Assembly (NCBI GenBank): GCA_004335635.1 | Contig: QAXH01005297.1 | Coordinates: 1 to 36,471, forward strand | Direction of reading: 5' to 3' | DNA: 36,471 bases | From: Chloromonas sp. AAM2 | Lineage: Eukaryota > Chlorophyta > Chlorophyceae > Chlamydomonadales > Chlamydomonadaceae | Part shown: positions 21,729 to 31,316 of the stretch, one piece after another | How positions within the stretch are numbered: position 1 is the first letter of the stretch | How the letters are laid out: every line of letters starts with the position of its first letter | Position numbers and translations under genes: made by a program | The notes under the pieces: generated by a model | Database searches by the model: none | What the model was told of the DNA's origin: nothing | What the model saw: the letters and a program-made list of their open reading frames with translations, nothing else

Positions 21729-23016
21729 GGAGTAAGTCCAGGGCTCGCCAATCAGCTAAAAATGACTTGTTTGTTGGACAGCTCAGTCCACAGCTCACTG
21801 CACAGCTCACTGCACAGCTCAGTCCACAGCTCACTGCACAGCTCACTGCACAGCTCACTGCACAGCTCACTCCACAGCTCACTCCACAGCTCACTCCACA
21901 GCGCAGCCTACAGCTCAGCCAGGTGAAGACTGGGCACCAAGGTAGCCATGGCACCTAGGCCAGGACCGCCTGGTCATGCAGGTGTTGCCTGTGGTCTGTC
22001 CCCGCTGGCACCAGTCAGTCCATCACTCTTCACTCGAGGATTGGTGCCGTGGCTGCAGGTTGCTGGGCTGAAGCGTCTTGCGCCCTACCGGGATGATGTG
22101 GACGCCAAGCAGCGGCCTAACTACAAGGCACTGCAGGAACTCAGGAGCACGCACGCGGAAGGTGAGAAGATCGAAGCATCGATAGGCACAGGTTCTGACT
22201 GTTTGAACGGTCAATTAAGGAACAAAGTCCTCCTGTTGCCCCATGGCCCACATCATTTCCCATCATTAGGCTTGAGCGCCTTCAGAGAATCGTAACTGCA
22301 AGTGTTAACGCTGATTTGTACCGCCTGCTTCCCCACCACGTGCCATGCCATGCCATGCAGACCCTCGGCGACACAAAAAGCGAGACAAACAGCCATGGAA
22401 ATCCGTGATCAGAGATGCCAGCAAGCTTGGGCATGCAAGCCACTCACATGCACCAGGCCATGTGCGCCAGGCAGCAGATAACAGGCACACACACAACGCA
22501 AAACAAGTTGCAAATGGCCCAGCAGGAGTGGGGGCTGCTCCACACGTCCCAAAGCATGATGGCAAAGATACCGGGCAGAAGTCACAAGAAGCGGGCAAGG
22601 GGGGCAAGCCAGGCAAGGAACATAAGCAGGCAGCGGCAGGCAGTGTTGGAGAGGACAAAGAGGCGGGGGCGGGAGATGCAGACAAGCACCCGAAGCAGGG
22701 CAAGCACTCCTTGGACAAAGAAAGGGCTGCCTTGGACGCTGCTGCTGAGTCTCGAAAAGCTTCCTATGCCACCCTTTCCATACCCAAGGGTGCGGGGGGT
22801 GGTGGAGGAGGTGCGGATGGTGGGAAGAAGCGCAAGAAGAGCTCTGGTACAGAACCTGAGGGCAAGCGCCAGCGGTTGGCAGGTGGCGAGGCGGGGAAAC
22901 CGCCGGGTGAGGCCGTGGCGGACGGGCTCACTAAGGCGCAGCGGAAGAACATGAAGAGAGCGCTCAAGCGTGCTGCTGTGCGTGGTGCCACCCAGGCCAA
23001 CCCCGCAGCCAGCTAA
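14574..23016 (+). CDS. KRI1: KRI1, small-subunit ribosome biogenesis factor
   Basis: Sixteen exons: 14574-14693, 14826-14900, 15697-15759, 16006-16098, 16267-16335, 16637-16822, 17140-17295, 17741-17848, 18308-18396, 19095-19283, 19795-20038, 20468-20668, 20978-21156, 21425-21509, 22059-22161, 22361-23016. They total 2616 bases, 871 residues. Family hallmarks in order: SINQNFAKRFEHNKKREELQ (30-49); YFGGADGGADSFLRDFILNK with GWVDQED; FRFEEPGSAAIVSHPRVVEG (about 319-338) and a basic coiled coil; DFDPEEWDRKMAAAFDDEYY (445-464); and the C-terminal domain with FRYRDVPAASYGLTVDDILA (592-611) and GLKRLAPYRDD. KRI1 works with KRR1 and snR30 in the nucleolus during early 40S pre-rRNA processing. Acidic runs (DDDD, EEEEEEE) separate the blocks, as is usual. 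The last exon encodes a Lys/Gly/Ala-rich tail of about 218 residues, probably disordered and nucleolar-targeting. An Ala/Asp low-complexity insert fills exon 13. Confidence 0.95.
15444..15485. repeat. Short 12-base tandem repeat in KRI1 intron 2
   Basis: Three successive copies of a GCAGCCTTGCAA-like unit are seen, the last one diverged. The 796-base intron is otherwise unremarkable. Confidence 0.75.
18397..18472. repeat. 20-base tandem repeat starting exactly at the KRI1 exon 9 donor
   Basis: Units GTCAGACTGGGGCAGGCTGG occupy 18397-18416, 18417-18436 (last base A) and 18437-18456. Partial copies follow to about 18472. The first base of unit 1 is the first base of the intron. Confidence 0.95.
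20690..20860. repeat. Diverged tandem duplication in KRI1 intron 12
   Basis: Two stretches share, in the same order, TGTTGAA-GG-TGGTCCA near the start and GCTGTGATGACCATG near the end (about 20698-20752 and 20783-20855). The second copy is longer. The duplication is non-coding and partly decayed. Confidence 0.6.
21601..21727. repeat. Compound microsatellite (TAGC)n-(GATA)n
   Basis: About seven TAGC units pass directly into GATA units. A short GGTAGTCAGACA interruption occurs near 21671-21681, and GATA then resumes to about 21727. The tract is located in KRI1 intron 14. Confidence 0.95.
21778..21920. repeat. 12-base minisatellite, about 12 copies
   Basis: A CACAGCTCACTG/CACAGCTCACTC unit is repeated about twelve times with small changes, in KRI1 intron 14 just downstream of the GATA tract. 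It is open in several frames (QLTAQLTPQ on the plus strand), but it is intronic and not taken as coding. Confidence 0.95.
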
Positions 23017-26000
23017 GTTAGCTAGTTTAACCTCTACAGAGCAAGAGTGCATGTATGCGTTGAGCTTAGCGCCACATAACCGACGATGCTGATGCAAATG
23101 ATGTTGTGCTATCCCACCTCGTTCCATGGAGCTTTGTCTCGGTTCTGCACTGGTTTGAACACAGTGACCAACTGCTGGGCAGCAACACTCGACTTGACTA
23201 GTGTCATTTTTTCCCTTCCTTCGCACGGGTGCATTCAGCATCATACACGTGCACCGCAGCAGCTCAAGGTCGTTCAGAGGTGTTCAGCTCAACACGTTTA
23301 AGGGACATGTCTGTTTGATACCATGCCCAAAGGCTACTAGCAATACTGGCCTGCACTTGCGCTGCGTTTAGGCATCGCATGGATGTTGACATGACTGATC
23401 TTTACGTGCACAAAGCAAGTCGACGTCAGTGTTATGTCACGCCAAGAGCAGATGATGACAACAGTGTTGTTCCTATTACATGGAGGGAGTGCTCACCATG
23501 AAGCACGTCCAACGCTTTGCATGCGCCTTCTGTGCTCTGTTTCCCTGATTTCTGGCTTTCATAGCCGCTTGACTTCCTGTCTGTCTTGTTACTTTCTGCC
23601 TTCGGGCCTGATTGCCTCCCTATCTTGATTCATCAAAGAAAAAAGTCTTATCGTACTGTAGATAGCGTCAGCTGAGTTGACACTTCGTTACAGGACATAA
23701 CGGTCAGAACATAAGCGAACACACTGCGCTGCAGGAAGCCAAGCATAGCTTAACCTACTGCGTGCAGTCATGACGTGCACCAGTAGCCCCGGGTGGCTAA
23801 CAAAGTACAACAATTTCAATAAGTCAAGGGTGCGCGGCTGGCAACAGAGAACTCAAGGAAAGTCTCACACAGTGGTCGAAGTGTGCAAACACCAAGCCGT
23901 GCCAAATTCGTAGACTTTAACAAATGTGGCTACGACAGGCCAACGCAGGCCAACGCACACGTCGTTCACTGATGGAAAGTGCGAAAGGGACGAAAATTTC
24001 AGCCATGTCCTTCCAGCTTCCCTGATCCATTTCCACGACTTTGACAGACATGCTGGTACTCCAGTTAGAGGACATTCAAACTAACTGCAAGTCATACAAG
24101 ATCGTGAGCGAAACGCCTGAGAATACAGGCTGTTCAGACTTGAATGATGCCAAAAACGCAGATGTGTAACCCCCGCATGAAATAATTCGTTCCCTATGCC
24201 AGCCACCCATGAACTGAGCTGGCTCACCTGTAAGATGAATTCCTGGGTACCAAAGCAGGCCGCTGAACCCAGCCACTGACTGTATCAATGCTTCATCAGT
24301 AAGCATGACGTGGCAGGCGTATGCAGACTAGCAATTCATAACCAGCCTCAGGGCTCTGTATATATGTGACTGCAAGTAGAAAAAAAGACGAAAGACCTTG
24401 TGTGCAGGGAGACAACTGCCTGAGCCTGCACAGCGCCTGTCCATTTTTGAGCCTGGAGTGAGAGAACAAACAAACTACAATCCACAAGTGTACCACATCC
24501 ACAATATGCGAATGTCTCACAAGGCCACGGTCACCTAGTATGCAGCCCTGAGTCTTGGACAGACTTCATTTCTGAAACATCTTCACTTGTTGCCAGAAAC
24601 CGCAACCACCAGAAGATCGCTCAAAAAGGTACCCAAAAGGTTCAATGCAAAATGGCCTAGCACAAGCCGCACAGCAGCTGCTAGCCAGACGCATCATAAG
24701 AAGGTCTTTGTATTCCACTCATAGGCCTTTGTGTTCCACTCATAAGGACTAACTTCATGCTGATGCGGCTATTACCATATATGTGTAGCATTGTGAGTTC
24801 AAATATCTTGATGAGAGAAGCAGGTATGTAAAACATGGAAGAAAAGAGCTCTGCCCAAGGCAACCTGGAAAACCTACACAAAAACCTGGCAGCAAAAAGT
24901 CCATCTCTTCGCTGAGGCAAAGTGTACATGCCACCAAGTTTGCATGCATGATAATCTTGGGCCAGTACAGGCCTATCACGATCCTAACAGTCCCTCCATG
25001 ACCTGAGCCATGAACATGTATCATCCTGGTGTGCTTGCAATAGCAATCGATCTAGCAAACCAGAGCCCTGGTGTGGCGCCAGAGCAATCAATACAGCACA
25101 CCAGAGCAAGACACAGCGCTCCACACCACCATGCACTAGTAAAGCAGCTGACTACCCGACCATGTGAGGCAGGCCATAAAGCCGCCTAAACTCATGACCT
25201 CATACCGCATGCAAATGACCGAGCATAACCAATTTCAGAGAACGTTCATGCATCATACCATGTAAAGAAACCATGTTCCAACATCTCATACGATAACAAG
25301 GCTGGGCTGCTGATGTGGCCACGTGGACCAGCCTGCAAAAAGTTTTCCTACGGTTCTCCTTGACCACTCAATAGGTCTCTCCTGACAAACACCAATGCAG
25401 CAAGCATGCCCGTCACAGGCGCACAAATCAGTTGATGGCGGCATACTCACCAACTGTGCCCCTTAACCTATTGCCTGCCAATGCTCATTGCCAAACGCCT
25501 GTGTGCAACACCGCTTGTCCCATCAAAAACAACATACGACATGGCCAAACGCCATCAGTTGCTTGTTGAGCTGTTCAATATCCAAAGCGGCCCACGCAGC
25601 CGTCAACCAAGGCCGACAGAATCTGAGGCATGAATGAAGCCTAAACACCCAAGGTCGAGCTGATAGCAGCATTATGCCGGTAGTAGGCATGAATAACAAG
25701 GATGACTGCACATCGCATATCTGTGCTGCGGAATTGTGATGCACGGCAAGTGAGCAGCCTGCCATGCATACGTGTGCAGTGATGATGATGGGAGACAAGG
25801 GAGTGCTTTAAGCACCCAAGGCAAGGCTTTAAGGCGTTACGAGGTGTTCTGGCCTACAAACTGCATAGAAGACTGTCAAGTCTGCGACTGATAGGAACGG
25901 ATGGCCCTGCCTCAGAACTGGCACGCCTTTTTCCATTTTATGCGATCCTTTCTCACTCTCTCTCCCTTGAATGTGAAATGCACGTGCCTGGTTGGACGAG

Positions 26001-26687
26001 TGCAACTGCACCAGCCCAAGCCAGTATGCCACGCACAGAAACAAGCATCCGAACAAGCATGGTGCAAGATTGCACGCTCTGGTGCAAGAAAGAGAGCTCA
26101 AGAAGCCAAGAATGAAATATGAATAAGATGCCCTGCTGCTGGCCTGCCTCAAAAGGCTTTGGCCGTTCAAGTTTCAAGATGTCTTAACAACGCGAAAAAC
26201 GGACAATTGGCATCATGAGTATTGCCATGCCAGCTAACAGCACAGCCACGAACCACTCACAAACTCACCCTGTGTCGTCTGCATGCGGTTCCTGACAACA
26301 CTCAAAATGACGCATGCACCTCCTGGTAATGCCCTCACTTCATTTTTCCTGCCTTGACATCTGGTTGCTGTGCACGCATAGACCGATGCCGCTTGCAGTG
26401 TAGCATGCATGAAGTACCTCGGCAATGTAGTGTGCATGCAGGTACCTTTGCTCTTCCGCACCCTTTCCTCTGAACTACGCCGCCCTTTCATACAAGCCGC
26501 GCTTCCTGGGACTAAAAATCCAGCCCCCCTTTTAAACCTCTCATTCTTGCCATCAACGCACTTCGCTTGCCTCTTCTGCGTAAGAGCTCTGGAAAACCTT
26601 CAGAGCTGTTCTCGCCAATCACTGAATGTGTATTTCGTATAATCGTTATGCCTTGTGTTGCAGTGCATAACCACGTACCAGACTGCA
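23017..26687. other. 3.7 kb with no recognised gene, between convergent KRI1 and helical-repeat gene A
   Basis: No exon set, family motif or codon-biased open frame could be supported on either strand. The region must hold the KRI1 3' untranslated region and that of gene A. TGTAA motifs occur on the plus strand at 24165-24169 and 24229-24233, more than 1 kb beyond the KRI1 stop. The only structure noted is a 21-base direct duplication at 24703-24744 and a small 10-base repeat near 23938. A non-coding RNA, or a gene with small exons, cannot be excluded. Confidence 0.55.
24703..24744. repeat. 21-base direct duplication
   Basis: Two adjacent 21-base copies, 24703-24723 and 24724-24744, differ at two positions and end in TTCCACTCATA. 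They stand alone in the gene-empty stretch. Confidence 0.8.
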
Positions 26688-29600
26688 TTACTGCAGCTGA
26701 TTTCCAGGTACTGAGTAGACGGGCTGAGATCCCTGCACAGACTGAGGCTCAACCAACACCGTGACGGCGCGCAGGTTGCCAGAAGCATCAACAATCCACA
26801 TCTGCTGCAAACGGGGCGTCTCTGCAATGCACAAGGGCACACGGATGCAGAGTGATAAGTGCCAACAACCACACCATGCACAAGCCTAGTAGTCCAGATT
26901 CCAGATCATTGCGAAGGCGTCAGACGCTTCTTTTGCACATGTTTACTATGAGAGATCATGAGTGAGGTGATGAGTCAGGTGGATGGTTCATATGCCATGC
27001 AGCAAGCCGGCATCACATGTTTCACTGGGCGATACAGCAGACGGTATCAGAGACGTTTGGGCAGCGCGTAGTCCAAACACAGCATACTGATCACATGACA
27101 GATCAAGGCAGGTACTCACGTGGCACGGACGTCTCGTACGTGTGGGCAGCTGAAGACGTAGCAGCTGAGCCAGTCGACATGTGATTCACGTACATGTTGT
27201 CTCCGACTTGAACAAGGGGTCCGTAATCAAGCGCCCGATTGCGCTCTTGAGGCATGCCTTCGACAGCATAGGAGCTTTGCCCACCCTGGGATATGAAAGG
27301 CGCTGTGTGCGCTGGCATCCCGTGTAAGGCATTGTCCGACAAGGAATTGTTGCCAAAGTCCTGCAGCAAGCTGTCCAACCTGGGTTGCGGGGCGGAGACG
27401 AAGCGGGGTAGCACAGGAGAATGTGTTGACACAGGCCTGGCACCAGTGCTCGCACTCCTGCCGGTAGGAATCGACATCTGCGATCGAGTCTCCGCTATGC
27501 GCGGCCGCGGCAGACTGCTCAGCTGAGACTGCAGCTCAAGAACAGCCTTCAGATCGGACATCTCAGCAGGAGTCCACGTGGATAAGGCGTCGGGATACTG
27601 AGCGATCAGCTGGCTCAGCGATTGTAAGAAGCCGCGAGGCTGGGCGATGCCCAAGTGGCATGCGCGTATCAAAGTGCACAGCTCCTGCACGCAATAGTTC
27701 ACACTTGCCTGTCACGACGCTCCACAGACGCCGGACAAACGTACAATCTAGCTGATCAGCAACTCATGCTATTCGTGAGACAAATGGGTGATGCTTCAAA
27801 CACGTGAGAAGACTTGGTGAGCAAACAGATGCAAACAACTGGTGGCATCCCCACGTATTGATTGTAAACAATGCCCCAGTGTAGTGAGTTCGCTTCTCAC
27901 CTCCGACTTGAATCCCAAGGGACCCTGAGGTCCGGTGCTGGCCCTGCTGAGCCTCAGACTGGCCACGTCAAAAACAGCCTGCAGCAGCTCAGGGCTCAGC
28001 AGCTGCGCCTTGTCAAAGGCATAGACAACGTGGCTCAGCGCCTGTTCGTTGAAGCTGCCTGTCAGGACATGGATTGGTAGCCGGTTAGGCTGTCCGTTTG
28101 TCAGGGCAGCCTGCAACCTGCAAGTGCAATGCAATTGTCTTGTCAGTTTGCCAACCCGGCCTTATCCAACATCTGGTCGGCATGACAATGCCAGACACGT
28201 GTGCATTCGCTCAAACTGTACTCTTGTTCGCTGTTCGTGCCAGTCCCGTATGCCGACTCAACATGCCAGCTACTGTCCTATGCACAGCGACCCACCGTGG
28301 GTACTCAGCTTGCACTTACTTTGACACAGCATGCTGCCTGATGATGAGGAACAGGGTGCACATGGGGTCCTGCACGCCACAAGCTGAGCCCAAGATGGCG
28401 GCGAAGCTCCAAGCAATGTTCACCATGGCCTACAGATCCAACAGGCAAGGACGAACGAGTCAAAGACTTGGAATTGCCCGGCTCACACGAAGAGATAAGG
28501 AGGGGAAGACGAGATATGGGAGCAGTCTGAGACGTGGGTTTCAGCAAGTGCCCCCAACAGTGAGTGCATGTTCAGAAGCAGACTGAGGCTGAGACACTGC
28601 AACTTTGAAAGTACAGGCGTCCTGATCAGGCCTCCGTCTGAAAGCTTCTGGGTATAAGCGCCAGGCAGTCTTTGTCGTTCGTTTGTTTCAGCTGCTGTTC
28701 GTGGGCTGTCTCCTGGGCACCCAAACATGAAGCCGTCAAGTTGTCAAGCCCCACCTGGTATGAGAACTGGCCATCAGGTTGACTGATTTGGTAACCGTTG
28801 GCACCAGTGAGCATATTGATGCAGTGGTTTGCAGACAGGAGGAGAAACTTTGTGACCGTGTCCTGCCATTCCTGTAAGTTATCCAGCTCATTGGGCTGGG
28901 AGCGTACGAAAGCGATGGACCACAGACTGTTGGACAGGGCCTGCACAGGGCAAACGTAAGCACATGTGGCTTCACCAAGCCACTATTTCCATGTCAAAAC
29001 AATGCTGCATGCGTTCATCCCATGGTATTGCAAGGATCTGCTCCAGAGGGCATAGGCCTATGGCATGTGCCGTTGATTATGCAAGCAACTGCTGTGAGTT
29101 GTGTAGTGCTTCCGGTTCTATGCTGCGTACACATGCCCTATCCCAAGTCCCCATGTTGTCACCTGCGCATCCAATACATTTGCAGAAGCAGGTCCCTCTA
29201 GCAGCTCCACCATACGTGCAAGGATGGCAGTCACGACCAGTGGAGGAGAGGAAGGGACCTTGGCAAAGCTCCACAGCAGATTGCCCAATCCCTGCATGGA
29301 GCCGGACACACACTGCAAGCATGGCGATGCACTAGGCCAATGATAGCACAGACTGCAAGCATTCCAGAGTGAACACGCTTGGTGGGCCAGACTGTGGTCT
29401 GCATGTGCCGTTGCTGTAAGCACTAAGGCCTATTGGCTTGCACGCACCTGTCCTGTGCAGTCCGGCAGGAAGTGCATGGCCAGTGGCGCTGCCGTCATGA
29501 CCACCTCCAGCGCCATGCCACTTGCCACATGGCCCGGCTCTGACGTGACCTCCAGCTTGACGATAGACCACAGCAGGTTGCTCATGCAGCGGGCATTCAG

Positions 29601-30785
29601 GCCGCGCACCTCACGCTGAGCACATAGAATGGCCTGTGCCTGGGTCAGATGACTATAAGTCACACCTGCACACATGGAACGATAAATCTGTAGCTCTGAG
29701 CAAGCTGGAACAGAGAAACAACAGGTGGTACACAGTCGACATGGAGCACCAAGCATGCAAAGGGATTCTGCATAATGCATGCCTGGTTCTTCAGCAAATA
29801 AAACAGCGATGCTTACTTAAGAGCAGCGTGAAGGACTGGCTCTCCAGCAGTTCAGCCTTCCAAACGGCCTTCTGTTCGTTGGCCTGTATGAAGCTGTAGA
29901 CGCGAGCTAGGCGATACAGCACGGTAGCGAGGTTGATGGTGTCCAGCAGGTGATGACATTGGTCGATGTATCCCAGAAGCTCCTATGACAGGCAAGAGGA
30001 CAGTGGCTCTGATAACTTGTGCCAGCAGAATCAAAGGAAAAGATGAATTGAAAATGCATTTAAGACTAACGTACTGATTCGGATATCGTTGGTAAGGGGA
30101 CTCTCGCCCCATGGTGGTCCACCAGTGTTAGTATTTGGATACCCGGGGCATTTTCTTTCTTCCTCCAAACTTCTCATTTGGCTGCGCATTGCCACGAATA
30201 AGCCACGAATAAGCCCATGAGAAAGTGTTGTTGGTTACACAGCGTGGGCTTTTCCATGCCATGGTCTCATGTTGGCCGAGGCCATGCAACTCAACATGCA
30301 CAGTATTTTTGTGACTGGACAAAGCGCTCGCTGTCAGAAACGGACATCCTTGCGGCGTTGTTCGCACTGCGCTGCCTGTAGGTGTGCACAAAGCTGAAGG
30401 GGCTGCGAGCAGCTGAGAACCCCAAGGTTGCCAGACCCTGCAAACCTGCAGGGCTGTCTGAGCTACGTGCGTATCAGCTGAGCTGCATCTGACGCTCCGT
30501 CAGCTGACGTGTCACGAAGGCACCCCAGAGAATTGCGAACTTCCCGGTGTACCTCCCTAACCGTGCGGCAAAAACACTCACCTCCTTGGTGCTCAACGAG
30601 TTGATTTGCTTGAGCAACTTGGACTGTAACGATTTCGATGTAGGGGAGCCAGCACCTGCGCACCATGGTTGCAAAAACTTCTTGCCGGCCGTCGGGCAAA
30701 GTGAGGTGAGTTGCCTGAATGTTCATTGATACGTGGCTGGATCTGGTACTTTACCTTCTGAGGGTGCGTCATTTATTGGCGACAT
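26688..30785 (-). CDS. Helical-repeat protein with N-x-x-W-S motifs, paralogue A (possible organellar RNA-binding protein)
   Basis: Ten exons in transcript order: 30785-30755, 30655-30582, 29982-29817, 29665-29448, 29291-29163, 28940-28755, 28429-28320, 28117-27901, 27684-27120, 26821-26688 (TAA), giving 609 residues with all phases agreeing. Repeated helices carry a common signature: MSNLLWSIVKL (118-128), GLGNLLWSFAKV (164-175), ALSNSLWSIAFV (207-218), AMVNIAWSFAAIL (269-281), plus INLATVLYRLARV near residue 51. This N-x-x-W-[SA]-x-x-[KR] pattern recalls FASTK/heptatricopeptide or octotricopeptide proteins that bind organellar RNA, but no RAP or nuclease domain is present, so function is inferred weakly. 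After residue 430 a Ser/Pro/Gln-rich linker leads to a conserved end, LQQMWIVDASGNLRAVTVLV. The start ATG at 30785 gives no obvious transit peptide; an upstream exon like that of paralogue B may be missing. Confidence 0.85.
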
Positions 30786-31316
30786 TTCTTTGCGTTCGCG
30801 ACCCGCCGTTTGAGCAACCCGCTGCTACCGGTCCACTACGCGAGATCTGACCTGCTGGCGCTTCATTCCCGCGTGTTATTCTGGTTGTCTTGGCATGCCC
30901 AAGTTAGCAAACGTGAGTGAGAACAATTTGCCAGGTGAGCCGACGGTTGTGTGTGAAGGGTGGAGTGGACAGAGTCACGAGACGCAATGTATGAGAATCC
31001 TACAACGCTGAGACGCCGTGTTTTTGAGACGGGCCTGTGTTTTCGGGGCGAAAAGGCGGTTTATTACGGCTCTGCAGATTATGGCCAGCACGTGACAGAA
31101 ACTGACTTGTGTCAGGGACCTTTCCCGGTAGGGATAAAGCCTGTCCGCACCACCAGCGGAAAACACAACTGCACATCACCCCAGGCTCATAAACATCGCA
31201 ACATCGGCTCCAAGTCTCAATTCACCAACGAGCCTAAAGACCAGTCTACAGCACCAACAGAACTTTTCAAGCTGACCAACTCACATTCGGCCACCAACGC
31301 TTGCAGCGGGACGAGC
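30786..31316. promoter_or_regulatory. Intergenic region between the head-to-head paralogues
   Basis: There are 531 bases between the two start codons. This is the centre of the inverted duplication and presumably holds both promoters. I find no clear inverted-repeat homology between the two halves here, so the similarity of the genes begins in or near the first shared coding exons. A plus-strand open frame from 30960 runs into gene B exon 1. Its N-terminal part does not look like a protein of any family and is taken as 5' untranslated sequence. Confidence 0.4.

Noticed and set aside
21767..21958. Plus-strand frame QLTAQLTPQ as a possible coding repeat of KRI1
   Set aside because: It lies between exons 14 and 15, whose junction NQ|VAGLKRLAPY is continuous in the family.
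30960..31316. Upstream in-frame extension of paralogue B starting MEWTESRDAMYENP
   Set aside because: No similarity to paralogue A and no domain or signal-like character. It is more likely 5' untranslated sequence, though the start is not proven.
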